Source: Corynebacterium breve (GTDB lineage: Bacteria; Actinomycetota; Actinomycetes; Mycobacteriales; Mycobacteriaceae). From it: 64,000 nt of DNA. The stretch lies in NCBI RefSeq assembly GCF_030252165.1, contig NZ_CP126969.1:2232001-2296000 (forward strand). The letters run 5' to 3'. The notes under the pieces are model-generated. The model was not told the origin of the DNA and did no database searches. It saw nothing but the letters and a program-made list of their open reading frames with translations. How positions within the stretch are numbered: position 1 is the first letter of the stretch; each line of letters begins with the position of its first letter. This document shows, piece by piece, positions 39,476 to 49,112 of the stretch. The position numbers were made by a program, and so were the translations under genes.

Positions 39476-40567
39476 GTGAGCAAAATTCGTGTCGCCATTG
39501 CTGGCGTCGGAAACTGTGCAACCTCGCTGATCCAGGGTGTCGAGTTCTACCGCAATACCCCGGCGGACGAGAAGGTCCCCGGCCTGATGCACGTTCAATT
39601 CGGTGACTACCATGTCAACGACATTGAGTTCGTCGCGGCATTTGATGTCGATGCCGCTAAGGTCGGCGTCGATCTCGCAGAGGCCACCGAGGCCAGCGAG
39701 AACAACACCATCAAGATCGCAGACATCCCTACCACGGGCGTTACCGTCCAGCGTGGCCCAACCCTGGACGGCTTGGGTTACCACTACCTGCAGACCATCG
39801 AGGAATCTCCGGCGGCGCCTGTCGACGTTGTCCAGGTTCTCAAGGACGAGAAGGTCGACGTTTTGGTCTCCTACCTCCCGGTAGGTTCTGAGGAGGCTGA
39901 CAAGTTCTACGCCCAAGCAGCCATCGACGCGCAGTGCGCGTTTGTCAACGCTTTGCCAGTCTTCATCGCTTCCGACCCAGAATGGGCACAGAAGTTTAAG
40001 GACGCCGGAGTCCCTATCGTCGGCGACGATATCAAGAGCCAGGTTGGCGCGACCATCACCCACCGCGTCATGGCAAAGCTCTTCGAAGACCGTGGCGTGC
40101 GCCTGGATCGCACCATGCAGCTCAACGTCGGCGGCAACATGGACTTTATGAACATGCTGGATCGCGATCGCCTTGAGTCCAAGAAGATCTCCAAGACCCA
40201 GGCTGTCACCTCCAACCTCCACGATTCCCCGCTGGCGGGCAAGAAGGAGGACCGCAACGTACACATCGGCCCATCCGACTACGTTGCCTGGTTGGATGAC
40301 CGCAAATGGGCATACGTCCGCCTCGAGGGCACCGCGTTCGGCGAGGTTCCGCTGAACCTCGAGTACAAGCTTGAGGTGTGGGACGCACCGAACTCCGCAG
40401 GCATCATCATTGATGCGCTGCGTGCCGCCAAGATCGCACTGGACAACGGCGATGCGGGCCCGATCCTGCCGGCTTCGGCATACCTGATGAAGTCCCCGCC
40501 AGTTCAGATGGGCGACGAGGAGGCTCGCGCCGAGCTGGAAGCTTACATCAATTCCTCGCAAGGCTAA
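39476..40567 (+). CDS. ino1: Inositol-3-phosphate synthase
   Basis: 363 residues. It converts glucose 6-phosphate to inositol 3-phosphate with NAD, feeding phosphatidylinositol, PIM glycolipids and mycothiol. The N-terminal NAD loop is [16 protein letters not shown]; conserved catalytic segments are [16 protein letters not shown] and [17 protein letters not shown] start after GAAGGGA. It is monocistronic or co-expressed with the MarR gene 36 bases downstream, which has its own promoter. Confidence 0.95.
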   Translation: MSKIRVAIAGVGNCATSLIQGVEFYRNTPADEKVPGLMHVQFGDYHVNDIEFVAAFDVDAAKVGVDLAEATEASENNTIKIADIPTTGVTVQRGPTLDGLGYHYLQTIEESPAAPVDVVQVLKDEKVDVLVSYLPVGSEEADKFYAQAAIDAQCAFVNALPVFIASDPEWAQKFKDAGVPIVGDDIKSQVGATITHRVMAKLFEDRGVRLDRTMQLNVGGNMDFMNMLDRDRLESKKISKTQAVTSNLHDSPLAGKKEDRNVHIGPSDYVAWLDDRKWAYVRLEGTAFGEVPLNLEYKLEVWDAPNSAGIIIDALRAAKIALDNGDAGPILPASAYLMKSPPVQMGDEEARAELEAYINSSQG

Positions 40568-40602
40568 GTTTCGCCTAGCGAAGTATGTCTACAATGGGTG
40601 TC

Positions 40603-41076
40603 ATGGCAACCCCTGAGAACACCATTGACCCCATGGATATCGCGCGACGGATCCGTCCGTCGATGACCAAGCTCTACGTGACTTATTTCCGCATTGCGGA
40701 CCAGTCGGACCTGACTGGTCCGCAATTGTCGATCATGGCCAGACTGCATCAGAACGGCCCGTCACGTATTAGCCAGGTTGCCCAGGAAGAGGGCATCCGC
40801 ATGCCCACAGCTTCAAACGCCCTCCACCAGTTGGAGCAGCGCGATTTGGTCCGTCGAATCCGCGAGGAGACGGATCGTCGCGGCGTACGCGTTGAACTGA
40901 CCGCCCTGGGAGAAAAGGAACTAAAGCGCGTCGGCGAAGAGCGCACCCGCTTTCTCGCCGAGATGATCGCCACGCTTGACGACGAAAACCTGCGCAAGGC
41001 CGACGAACTCGCCGACGTGATAAACACGCTGGCAGAGACCTATAACACAGCACAGATTTCAAATAAGTCGGAGTAA
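40603..41076 (+). CDS. MarR-family regulator (MalR-like)
   Basis: 157 residues with a MarR winged helix (SRISQVAQEEGIRMPTASNALHQLEQRDLVRR, wing EETDRRGVRVELT). The neighbourhood, ino1 upstream and a Usp protein downstream, resembles that of MalR in C. glutamicum as I recall it; this is not proven. TACAAT seven bases before the ATG at 40603 indicates a leaderless transcript. TTCGC-CTA-GCGAA (40570-40582) spans the -35 area and could be the self-operator. Confidence 0.8.
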   Translation: MATPENTIDPMDIARRIRPSMTKLYVTYFRIADQSDLTGPQLSIMARLHQNGPSRISQVAQEEGIRMPTASNALHQLEQRDLVRRIREETDRRGVRVELTALGEKELKRVGEERTRFLAEMIATLDDENLRKADELADVINTLAETYNTAQISNKSE

Positions 41077-41125
41077 GCAGTGATAATAGAGAGTGCATAC
41101 TGTACTTCTCTAGTTCGCAGAGCTT

Positions 41126-42115
41126 ATGACACTTGACCCAAGCGCTTTACCTCAGGAGCAGAACGAGCGATTCGCCCTGCCTTTTCGCGTCCCCCTTCGC
41201 GTCCTCGTCGCCTGGAACCCCCTAGACACGAATTCGGGCGACAACGAGGCGCTCGAGTTTGCGGCGTGGCTGGGGCGCAGCCTGCCCATCAGCGTCCGTG
41301 TGGTGTCCACGCTGCTTCGCCCGTGGCCAGCGTCGATCGGTGTCTTGGGCAAGAAATACAAGAAGTGGCATAAAAAGGAGTCCCAGGCCTGCGCCTCCGC
41401 TGTAGAAAATGCTCTTAAGCAGGTGGAACTGCCACGCAAGTACTGGGCCAAGGAATTCTCGACGCTTGCCGACGGACAAAACGAAGCCACAATGCTCAGC
41501 GACGAAGCAGAGCGTTTCGACGCCGACATCATCTTGGTCGGATCAAACGCCGCCGCTTCGAAAGGACGCTTCCTCGCAGGATCGGCCGCCGACGCGCTGA
41601 TGCACTCCTCCCCCACCACGTTGGGGCTTGCACCACGCAAAGTAAAGCTCTCTAAAAAGGGCATCAACCGCGTCAACTTCGCTTTCGTCGACGAACGCTG
41701 CAACGAGAGCTCCCCCGGCCTCATGTTCGCCTCCGAATTGGCAACCTACCTGGAAGTTCCCCTACGCATCATCGCATTTTCTCCGACCGGAATCGGCGAG
41801 GTCACCCTGAGCAAGGGTGGAGATATCGCAACAGAGCTTATCGACGATTGGCATGAGCAAGCATTGGGCATGCTCGACCTCGCCCGGGACCGCGTGATCG
41901 CAGCGCATGAATCCCTCGAAGTGATCACCGAGGTGGGTGCCGGAAAGGGCTGGGCCAACGCCGTCGACGCGCTGAAATGGAAGAAAGGCGACCTGATCTG
42001 CATGTCGTCGCAACCGCTGGGCACTTTGGAACGCGTCTTCGTCGGATCTAGCGCCAACGAGTTCTTGCGCCATGTGCCCGTCCCCGTGATGATCTCGCCG
42101 GCGACAACGCCCTAA
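41126..42115 (+). CDS. Universal stress family protein (double domain)
   Basis: 329 residues with two degenerate Usp-like domains: VLVAWNPLDTNSGDNEALEFAAWL, IILVGSNAAASKGRFLAGSAADALM, and in the second half LICMSSQPLGTLERVFVGSSANEFLRHVPVPVMI. The nucleotide loops (GSNAAASKG, SSQPLG) deviate from the ATP-binding consensus, so it may not bind ATP. It lies 50 bases after the MarR gene, so it is a probable target or partner of that regulator. Confidence 0.75.
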   Translation: MTLDPSALPQEQNERFALPFRVPLRVLVAWNPLDTNSGDNEALEFAAWLGRSLPISVRVVSTLLRPWPASIGVLGKKYKKWHKKESQACASAVENALKQVELPRKYWAKEFSTLADGQNEATMLSDEAERFDADIILVGSNAAASKGRFLAGSAADALMHSSPTTLGLAPRKVKLSKKGINRVNFAFVDERCNESSPGLMFASELATYLEVPLRIIAFSPTGIGEVTLSKGGDIATELIDDWHEQALGMLDLARDRVIAAHESLEVITEVGAGKGWANAVDALKWKKGDLICMSSQPLGTLERVFVGSSANEFLRHVPVPVMISPATTP

Positions 42116-42124
42116 GGTGGAGGC

Positions 42125-42595
42125 ATGACTCACCCAGAGAATGATCTTTCCTCGGAGTACGACTATTCCAATCGTGTTCGACCGGAGCCTGCCAGCTTTG
42201 ATGAGTTAGCTGACCAGCCAGATCCGCTGGAGGTAGCGCAGCGCAACCAAGCTTCGACGCGCCAGGCGATCAAGTATATGGTGTGGTCGATCGTCGTCAC
42301 GCTGGTTTTTGCAGGCGTGCTGGCGTTGGTTTTCCGCCTAGTAGGTGGCGACTTATGCACCGCCGGCGAGGCAACCTGGCTGTGCAGCGGTTCCCAGCGG
42401 ATGTGGTGGGCCGTGCTCACTTCGATCCCACCCGTGGCGGCGCTGCTCGGCTGTGCGGTGATCATGGTGCGCAAGCTGAACCGCTACGAGCGCTGGATGC
42501 CATGGATGGGCGTTTTCTGGCTGCCCCTTTTGCCCTTCACCATGATGTGGCTGATCACTACTGTCGGGATGATCGCCACGGATCTGGCCAATTAG
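42125..42595 (+). CDS. Hypothetical membrane protein
   Basis: 156 residues: a polar acidic N terminus (about 45), then three hydrophobic segments ([61 protein letters not shown]). Two Cys in the first outer loop ([16 protein letters not shown]) could form a disulphide. Nine bases after the Usp gene, with GGAGG near the start. Function unknown. Its stop overlaps the convergent trhO stop by four bases. Confidence 0.6.
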   Translation: MTHPENDLSSEYDYSNRVRPEPASFDELADQPDPLEVAQRNQASTRQAIKYMVWSIVVTLVFAGVLALVFRLVGGDLCTAGEATWLCSGSQRMWWAVLTSIPPVAALLGCAVIMVRKLNRYERWMPWMGVFWLPLLPFTMMWLITTVGMIATDLAN

Positions 42596-43497
42596 CTGGT
42601 TGATTCCGCCATCTTGTCTGAGCAGTCCTTGCAGTAAGGGTTGGATTCCCAGCACTCGTCACATGACAGGTATTGCTGGCGGTGGTGTGGCTCGTTGCTG
42701 CAGTTACGGAACTGGTTCGTCGGCGCATCGCAGTGGACGCAATGGCCCAGCTGAATGTAGTTCGGGTCATCTGGATCGCCGAACTGGGTGTGCATGCGAC
42801 CGTCGAAGATGAATAGCGAGCCCTCCCACAAACCCTTGTTGCCGAATTTCTCGCCGTAACGGACAATGCCGCCGTCGATTTGGTAGACGTCCTCAAATCC
42901 ACGGTTCTTCATCAGCGCGGAGAGAATCTCGCAACGGATGCCGCCGGTGCAGTACGAGATGACTTTCTTGTCCTTCATCCAGTCGTATTTGCCGGATTCC
43001 AGCTCGGCGATGAAGTCGTGGGAGGTCTCAACATCGGGGACCACGGCATTTTTGAACTTACCGATCTCTGCCTCACGCGCATTGCGGCCATCGAAAAACA
43101 CGACCTCGTCGCCGTACTTTTCGACGAGCTCGTTGACTTCCTCGGGCTTTAGGTGCTGGCCTCCGCCCATCACGCCGTGTTCGTCAACTTTGAGCTCGCC
43201 GGCGGCATTGAAGGCAACGATTTCGTCGCGCACCTTGACCGAGAGCTTGGGAAAGTCCTCGCGACCGCCCTCGGACCACTTGTACTCCATACCCCGGAAA
43301 TACTCTTTGGTCTTTTTGGCGTACTTCTTGCAATCTTCCATATCGCCACCAACGGTTCCGTTGATGCCGTGCTCAGAGATCAAGATGCGACCGTAGAGGT
43401 TGAGCGACTCGCACAGATCACGCTGCCACAGTCGTACCGCCTCAGGATCAGGGATCGGGCGGAACTGGTAGTAGAGAAGAATCTTGGATTGCGACAT
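42592..43497 (-). CDS. trhO: tRNA uridine 34 hydroxylase, TrhO (rhodanese)
   Basis: 301 residues. N-terminal ferredoxin-like domain ([25 protein letters not shown]), then a rhodanese domain with the catalytic Cys183 in YCTGGIRCE, then a Cys-rich zinc tail ([22 protein letters not shown]). It makes 5-hydroxyuridine at tRNA position 34 from oxygen without other cofactors. TAAGAT lies seven bases upstream of the ATG, a leaderless pattern. Confidence 0.9.
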   Translation of the reverse strand: MSQSKILLYYQFRPIPDPEAVRLWQRDLCESLNLYGRILISEHGINGTVGGDMEDCKKYAKKTKEYFRGMEYKWSEGGREDFPKLSVKVRDEIVAFNAAGELKVDEHGVMGGGQHLKPEEVNELVEKYGDEVVFFDGRNAREAEIGKFKNAVVPDVETSHDFIAELESGKYDWMKDKKVISYCTGGIRCEILSALMKNRGFEDVYQIDGGIVRYGEKFGNKGLWEGSLFIFDGRMHTQFGDPDDPNYIQLGHCVHCDAPTNQFRNCSNEPHHRQQYLSCDECWESNPYCKDCSDKMAESTS

Positions 43498-43548
43498 ACT
43501 CGCAATCTTAGTACCTAGCAGGACTCTTCCCTACTATCACGGTTGCCA

Positions 43549-44415
43549 CTAGCCGATAATGCGGCCGTTGTCGTCATAGCGGTAGAAACCCTCGCCCGCC
43601 TCGGCGCCGGTCTTTCCTTCGGCAATCTTGTCCTCAAGGAACTTCACAAAGGTCTCCTCCCACGGCTGCGACGGCGCGCCGTGAGATTTGCGCACTGCCA
43701 GCACGGTGCGCAAACCGACGCGATCCATGATCTGGAATGGACCAGAAGGAGCGCCGGTGGAGTTGCGCCAGTTCATGTCGATGTCAGCCGGATCAGCAAC
43801 GCCATTGGCAAAGAGGTACTGGCCCGCCTGCAGGAATGGAACTAGCAAGGTGTTCAGGACGTAGCCTGGCTGTTCCTTGCGAAGGCGGATCGGAACCATC
43901 TTGATCTGCTCGGCGAACGCCGCTACTTGGTCAACGAGCTCAGGACGTGTACCCGCATGTGGCATGACCTCAGCGGTGTTCTGAATCCAGATGTGGTTGG
44001 CAAAGTGCAATGCCAAGAACCGCTCTGGGTATCCACAAGCATCGGCAAAGGAGCTCGGCAGCAGCGTGGAGGTGTTTGTGGCAAAGATGGTGTGCTCTGG
44101 AGCCGCAGCTCCCACCTTGGACCAAACGTCGCGCTTGATGTCGATGTTCTCTGGAACCGCCTCGATGACAAGATCGGCCCGCTTTGCGGCTTCTTCCAGA
44201 TCAGTTGTCAAAGTGATGCGATTTAGTGCGTCCGCAACCGCCTGATCGGTGGCCTCAGGCATCTCGGCGTTGTACTGCTGCGCGATCCCCTCGAAGCGAG
44301 TCTTCGCTGCTGCCAACGCCTCGTCGCTGATGTCCCACGACACTACGTTGAACCCCGCGTGTGCGGTACAGAAAGCGATCTGGGCACCGAGGACTCCCGC
44401 CCCGAGAACTGCCAC
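43549..44415 (-). CDS. 3-hydroxyacyl-CoA dehydrogenase, odd start region
   Basis: 288 residues from the first usable GTG. NAD loop VLGAGVLGAQIAFCTAHAG, catalytic His/Glu region FANHIWIQNTAEVM and the C-terminal dimerisation domain (GYVLNTLLVPFLQAG) are present. It oxidises 3-hydroxyacyl-CoA in fatty-acid or hydroxybutyrate turnover. The N terminus looks one beta-strand short. Upstream in the same frame stand GTG (44430), TAA (44427), then Ile-Asn-Asn-Val. That GTG is ten bases after GAGGAG. Either the second codon became a stop, or this is a start-stop regulatory ORF. Confidence 0.75.
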   Translation of the reverse strand: MAVLGAGVLGAQIAFCTAHAGFNVVSWDISDEALAAAKTRFEGIAQQYNAEMPEATDQAVADALNRITLTTDLEEAAKRADLVIEAVPENIDIKRDVWSKVGAAAPEHTIFATNTSTLLPSSFADACGYPERFLALHFANHIWIQNTAEVMPHAGTRPELVDQVAAFAEQIKMVPIRLRKEQPGYVLNTLLVPFLQAGQYLFANGVADPADIDMNWRNSTGAPSGPFQIMDRVGLRTVLAVRKSHGAPSQPWEETFVKFLEDKIAEGKTGAEAGEGFYRYDDNGRIIG

Positions 44416-44465
44416 GTTATTGATTTACACTGAACTCAATCTCCTCTTCGCCTCACCTTGTAAGG

Positions 44466-44514
44466 AGGCGTACTTTACAAAAATCCGGATCAGGACAAGA
44501 TCCACAGTACGCCT
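44466..44514 (-). other. Nested inverted repeat upstream of the dehydrogenase
   Basis: Outer arms AGGCGTACT (44466-44474) and AGTACGCCT (44506-44514); inner arms GGATC (44487-44491) and GATCC (44499-44503). It sits between the end of the 109-aa gene and the dehydrogenase start, so it could be an operator, an RNA leader or a terminator. There is no T-run. Confidence 0.45.
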
Positions 44515-44555
44515 GAATAAAAGCGGCGACAGCTGCTAGAAGGAAGAATTGTCGG

Positions 44556-44885
44556 CTAAAACTCGAGGGTGAAATCGTGGGCTTTGGCGTCGTCGATAAG
44601 CGAGCGTAACGCGGCCGAATCTGCGGTGAGAGTGACAAGCTTTTCCCGCAGTTTTTCCGCGGGCTCCTGCAAGCCGCTGGCGGAAAAGAGGTTGGCGGAG
44701 CATTCGAGGCTGAGCTCGGCGGGGACATCATCGCGTTCGATGAGCCAGACGGCGACCCGCTCCCAGAAGTAGCCGCTGGGGATGTAGCCGGCATCGATGA
44801 TGGTGGCCTCGACATCGGTGGAGCCGGCCTCCAAGAGGACGGAGTGCCCACCGATGAACTCGACAAGTTCAATTCTGGTTGCCAT
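44556..44885 (-). CDS. Hypothetical protein, possibly Imm51-like
   Basis: 109 residues, acidic, no membrane helix: IELVEFIGGHSVLLEAGSTDVEATIIDAGYIPSGYFWERVAVWL, then a second half with SLECSANLFSASG. The GYxxxGYFWE pattern recalls Imm51-type immunity proteins and their stand-alone relatives, but this is a weak match from memory. It starts 12 bases after the DUF1846 stop, after GGTGGAG, so it is in the same operon. No toxin gene is nearby. Confidence 0.5.
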   Translation of the reverse strand: MATRIELVEFIGGHSVLLEAGSTDVEATIIDAGYIPSGYFWERVAVWLIERDDVPAELSLECSANLFSASGLQEPAEKLREKLVTLTADSAALRSLIDDAKAHDFTLEF

Positions 44886-44896
44886 GGCACTCCACC

Positions 44897-46390
44897 TTAC
44901 CGCTTGTGGTACAAACGCTTTCGCCAGTACTGCGGATCACAGGTGACTAGGACGCCCAGGTTGCGGAAGATGCCTTCGTCGACACTTCCCAGGATGGTGG
45001 TGGTGTGCGCGTCGCAGCCCGCAAGCGTTTTCAGCTGCGCGAGCGCCTGGCGGGACTCATCGTTGTGAGCTGCAGAGACACTCAGCGCAATGAGAACCTC
45101 GTCGGTGTGGAGGCGCGGGTTCGACGAACCGAGGTGGGTGGTCTTCAGCGTCTGGATCGGCTCGATTGATTCCGGCGAAAGCAGGAGGGTTTCCTTGTCG
45201 ATTCCGGCAAGGTACTTCAGCGCGTTCAGCAACACCGCAGCGGAAGGACCGAGCAGCTCGGAGGTCTTGCCGGTGACGATCGTGCCATCGGGAAGCTCCA
45301 GGGCTGCGCCCGGTTGGCCGGTGGTCTCGGCGATCTCGCGCGCTGGGGCGATCACGCGTCGCTCGTCCTCAGTGCAGCCGGCTTTCTGCATGACTAGGGC
45401 GATGCGGGAGCTGACGGTGTCGTCTGTGTCTTCGCGGCGCTCGTCGACAAGCGCTTTGAAGTAGCGGCGGATGATCTCCTGACGTGCAGCCTCGCGACAG
45501 GCGGAGTCGTCGGAGATGCAATGGCCCGCCATATTCACGCCCATGTCGGTTGGAGAATGGTACGGGGTGGTGCCGGTGACCTTCTCTAGCAGCGCCTTGA
45601 GTAGCGGGAATACCTCGACGTCGCGATTGTAGCTGGTGACCTGCTCGTTGTACGCGGCGAGGTGGTACGGGTCGATGACGTTGATGTCGTCAAGGTCTGC
45701 GGTGGCAGCTTCGTAGGCAAGGTTGACAGGATGCTCGAGGGGGAGGTTCCAGATGGGAAACGTCTCAAATTTGGCGTAACCCGCAGGGATGCCGCGCTCG
45801 TGCTCGTGGTAAACCTGCGAGAGGCAGGTGGCCAGCTTGCCGGAGCCGGGTCCTGGCGCGGTCATGACGATAACGTCGCGAGTGGTTTCCACGTAGTCGT
45901 TGGCTCCGAAGCCGTCCGCAGATACGATGCGCTTGGTGTCGGTGGGATAGCCAGGGATAACGTGGTGGCGTGCGGTGGTCAGCCCGAGACGGTTGAGGCG
46001 ATCAATGAACGCTTCGGCCTGTTCGTTGCCACTTTCCAGCTGCGTCATGACGACGTTGTTCACTAGGAATCCGCGGTCGCGGAACACATCGACCAGGCGC
46101 AGTACATCGTCTTCATAAGTAATGCCCAAGTCTGCCCGCTTCTTCTGTCGGGTCAGATCATGGGCATTGATGCAGACGATGATTTCCACATCGTCTTTGA
46201 TGCGCTCCAGCATGGCGATCTTGTTATCCGGAGTGAATCCGGGCAAGACGCGGGAGGCATGGAAGTCGTCGAAAAGCTTGCCGCCCATCTCCAGGTAGAG
46301 CTTGCCGCCAATCTCAGCGCGTCGCGCGTTGATCTGCTCGGATTGCATGTGGATATAACGTTCCCGATCGAATCCGATGCGGTGCGGCAT
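44897..46390 (-). CDS. DUF1846-family protein
   Basis: 497 residues from the ATG at 46390 ([20 protein letters not shown]). It has [44 protein letters not shown], and a P-loop-like [16 protein letters not shown]. These are the hallmarks of DUF1846, a widespread two-domain protein with nucleotide-kinase-like features whose biochemical role is unknown. Transcribed with the 109-aa gene. A 14-bp perfect inverted repeat lies 26 bases upstream of the start. Confidence 0.85.
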   Translation of the reverse strand: MPHRIGFDRERYIHMQSEQINARRAEIGGKLYLEMGGKLFDDFHASRVLPGFTPDNKIAMLERIKDDVEIIVCINAHDLTRQKKRADLGITYEDDVLRLVDVFRDRGFLVNNVVMTQLESGNEQAEAFIDRLNRLGLTTARHHVIPGYPTDTKRIVSADGFGANDYVETTRDVIVMTAPGPGSGKLATCLSQVYHEHERGIPAGYAKFETFPIWNLPLEHPVNLAYEAATADLDDINVIDPYHLAAYNEQVTSYNRDVEVFPLLKALLEKVTGTTPYHSPTDMGVNMAGHCISDDSACREAARQEIIRRYFKALVDERREDTDDTVSSRIALVMQKAGCTEDERRVIAPAREIAETTGQPGAALELPDGTIVTGKTSELLGPSAAVLLNALKYLAGIDKETLLLSPESIEPIQTLKTTHLGSSNPRLHTDEVLIALSVSAAHNDESRQALAQLKTLAGCDAHTTTILGSVDEGIFRNLGVLVTCDPQYWRKRLYHKR

Positions 46391-46415
46391 GGCGAGTGGC
46401 CTCCCCAACTACAGG

Positions 46416-46461
46416 TAATATTTACCCGGCCATAGTACCGCACATGACCGGGTAAATATTA
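46416..46461 (-). promoter_or_regulatory. 14-bp perfect inverted repeat between aceB and DUF1846
   Basis: TAATATTTACCCGG (46416-46429) and its exact complement (46448-46461), with an 18-base centre that contains TACTAT on the minus strand. It is 10 bases after the aceB stop and 26 before the DUF1846 start. It could be the aceB terminator or an operator. The stem has an AT-rich end but no T-run. Confidence 0.6.
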
Positions 46462-46470
46462 AGCCGCAAA

Positions 46471-48678
46471 TTACGCGAGGTTTTCGCGCTGCTTGAACTC
46501 GCGACGACGCGCGTGCAGGATCGGCTCAGTGTAGCCAGATGGAGACTCGGTGCCCTTCAGGATCAGGTCCTTCGCAGCCTGGAAACCGATGGATGCTTCG
46601 AAGTCAGCGGCCATTGGCTTGTAGAACGGATCGCCCTCGTTCTGCTTATCGACGACTACTGCCATACGCTCCAGCGCCTCGACGATATCCTGCTCGCTGA
46701 CGATGCCGTGAGTCATCCAGTTAGCCAGCAGCTGGGAAGAGATACGCAGGGTTGCGCGGTCTTCCATCAGGTCGATGTCGTGAATGTCTGGAACCTTGGA
46801 GCAGCCGACACCCTGTTCGACCCAGCGGACAACATAGCCCAGGATGGACTGGCAGTTGTTGTCCAGCTCTTCGCGCTTCTCCGCCTCGGACCAGTTGGTG
46901 TCCGGGGAGACTGGGACGGTGAGCAGCTCGTGGAAACGCTCGCGGCGGCCCTGGGAGCGCAGGTTGTCCTGGACGCCGACGACATCGACCAAGTGGTAGT
47001 GGGTTGCGTGCAGGGTTGCGCCGGTTGGGGAAGGAACCCAGGCGGTGTTTGCGCCTTCGCGTGGCTGGCCGATCTTGGTCTTCACCATGTCTGCCATGAG
47101 CTCGGTTGCAGCCCACATGCCCTTACCAATCTGTGCCTTTCCTGGCAGCGCGTGTGCCAGACCAGCATCGACGTTGTTATCCTCGTAAGCCTGCTTCCAT
47201 GGGGAGGTCTGCATGTCAGCCTTGCGAACCATGGCGCCTGCCTGCATAGAGGTGTGGATCTCGTCGCCGGTGCGGTCGAGGAAGCCGGTGTTGATGAATA
47301 CCAGGCGGTCTGCAGCCTCAACGATGCAGGCATCCAAGTTGACGGAGGTGCGACGCTCTTCGTCCATGACGCCGACCTTGACGGTGTACTCCTCCAGGCC
47401 GAGGATCTTTTCCACGCGGGCAAAGATCTCGTTGGTGAAGGCAACTTCCTCTGGGCCGTGCTGCTTTGGCTTCACGATGTAGATGGAGCCGGTGCGGGAA
47501 TTGCGGCGCTCGTTGGCCATGTCCAGGCCAGGCAGTGCTGCGGCGACGGTGATGACTGCGTCCATGAGACCTTCGAAGACCTCTTCGCCGTCGATCAGAA
47601 TCGCTGGGTTGGTCATCAGGTGGCCAACGTTGCGGCACAGGAGCATGGAACGACCATGAAGGCGGCCTTCGGAGCCGTCCTTTGCGTTGTAGCGGACGTC
47701 GTCGGAAAGCACGCGCTCAAAGGTCTTCTCACCCTTGGTCACGGTCTCGGAGATGTTGCCGGTGTTCAGGCCGTACCAGGTCTGGTAACCCAGGGTCTTG
47801 TCGGTGCCGTCAACTGCTGCAACGGAGTCTTCAAAGTCCATGATGGCGGAGACGGCTGCTTCGAGGATGACGTCGCAAACGCCAGCCTTGTCGGTCTTGC
47901 CTACTGGGTGCTCTGGGTCGATCTTGATGATCGCGTGCAGGCCGTGATGGCGCAGGACGATGCCGGTTGGGTTCTCGATGTCGCCCTGGTAGCCAACGTA
48001 GTTCTCTGGGTCTTCCAGCTCGAACTGCTCGCCAGCGACGGTGACCTTGAGGGTGCCGTCGGTGACATCGTACTTCTCTACCTTTGCGTGGGAGGTTCCA
48101 TTCAGGCGTGCGATTTCGTCGAGAAGCGTGCGAGACCAAGCGATGACGCGGTCGCCGCGGACTGGGTTGTAACCCTTGCCCTGCTCGGCGCCGCCTTCCT
48201 CGGAGATGACGTCGGTTGCGTAGAGCGCATCGTAGAGGGAGCCCCAGCGAGCGTTCGCTGCGTTGATCGCGAAACGTGCGTTGGTGATCGGAACGACCAG
48301 CTGTGGGCCGGCGATGGTGGAGAACTCTTCGTCGACGTTGGTGGTGCGGATCGGGGTGTCTTCAGGACGTTCGACCAGGTAGCCGATTTCGCGCAGGAAC
48401 TGCTCGTGCTCTGCTGGATCTGGCTGGCCAGGGTTGTCGCGGTAGTGCTGGTCCAGGGTGGTCTGCAGCTCGTCGCGGCGTGCCAGCAGTTCGCGGTTAC
48501 GCGGGGTCAGATCCTTCAGGTACTGGGCGAACTGTGCCCAGAAGCCCTCGGCTTCGATGTTGATCGCAGGCAAGAGGGTGCCGTTGACAAAGTCGTAAAG
48601 TGGGCGAGCTACCTGGAGGCCAGCTGCTTCAACACGCTCGGTGCGATCCTCGAAACCATTCGGGTTCATTGCAGTCAT
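46471..48678 (-). CDS. aceB: Malate synthase G
   Basis: 735 residues, type G. It condenses glyoxylate with acetyl-CoA to malate in the glyoxylate cycle. Conserved blocks: [56 protein letters not shown], and the active-site region [15 protein letters not shown]-like ([20 protein letters not shown]). I chose the ATG at 48678 after AAAGGACC; the frame extends to 48795 without support. It is divergent from aceA across a region with several GlxR-like sites. A 738-codon antisense frame is a coding-bias shadow. Confidence 0.95.
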   Translation of the reverse strand: MTAMNPNGFEDRTERVEAAGLQVARPLYDFVNGTLLPAINIEAEGFWAQFAQYLKDLTPRNRELLARRDELQTTLDQHYRDNPGQPDPAEHEQFLREIGYLVERPEDTPIRTTNVDEEFSTIAGPQLVVPITNARFAINAANARWGSLYDALYATDVISEEGGAEQGKGYNPVRGDRVIAWSRTLLDEIARLNGTSHAKVEKYDVTDGTLKVTVAGEQFELEDPENYVGYQGDIENPTGIVLRHHGLHAIIKIDPEHPVGKTDKAGVCDVILEAAVSAIMDFEDSVAAVDGTDKTLGYQTWYGLNTGNISETVTKGEKTFERVLSDDVRYNAKDGSEGRLHGRSMLLCRNVGHLMTNPAILIDGEEVFEGLMDAVITVAAALPGLDMANERRNSRTGSIYIVKPKQHGPEEVAFTNEIFARVEKILGLEEYTVKVGVMDEERRTSVNLDACIVEAADRLVFINTGFLDRTGDEIHTSMQAGAMVRKADMQTSPWKQAYEDNNVDAGLAHALPGKAQIGKGMWAATELMADMVKTKIGQPREGANTAWVPSPTGATLHATHYHLVDVVGVQDNLRSQGRRERFHELLTVPVSPDTNWSEAEKREELDNNCQSILGYVVRWVEQGVGCSKVPDIHDIDLMEDRATLRISSQLLANWMTHGIVSEQDIVEALERMAVVVDKQNEGDPFYKPMAADFEASIGFQAAKDLILKGTESPSGYTEPILHARRREFKQRENLA

Positions 48679-49112
48679 TGCAGGGTCCTTTCGGAAAGAA
48701 ATCTTGGGGAGGTATGGCCCCAAGACTAAGTGATGCGGGTCACGGGGTAAATGATTCGAGTCGCACACCACGTTCAGGCACCCCCGAACTCCCACATAAC
48801 GCTGTGGAAAGATGCCCGAATTTCAAGTAGCAGAATTGTAAGTAATACTTACTAGCTTTGCTAAATCTGCAACTAGACCGCTATATACAGCGTATTTAAT
48901 TCTGGTCTAGTCCTTTTATTTCTTCGCAAACTTAGCAAAAATGGCCATATCCCCCCACACGAAAACTAACATCACCACATCATTGACGTGACCTAGGTCA
49001 TCTGTGGATACTAGCTATCAAGACCTCAACGGTCGTGACGTGATTCACACGAAACGATCACGGGTAATTCTTCACACATACTCCCTTTAATCCCTTGAGG
49101 AAAGGACAATCC
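48679..49112. promoter_or_regulatory. aceB-aceA divergent control region
   Basis: 434 bases, AT-rich. Three CRP/GlxR-like palindromes: AGTGATGCGGGTCACG (48729-48744), CGTGACCTAGGTCATC (48987-49002) and CGTGACGTGATTCACA (49034-49049). They match TGTGA-N6-TCACA at 8, 8 and 9 of ten positions. In C. glutamicum this region is bound by GlxR, RamA and RamB for acetate and carbon-source control; that parallel is inference. Confidence 0.7.

Noticed and set aside
39455-40561. 368-codon open frame antisense to ino1
   Set aside because: Shadow of the ino1 gene with no start signal and no protein family features.
46513-48729. 738-codon open frame antisense to aceB
   Set aside because: It exactly mirrors aceB, whose strong codon bias removes stops from the antisense frame. 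The encoded sequence is low-complexity Val/Asp/Gly and matches nothing I know.
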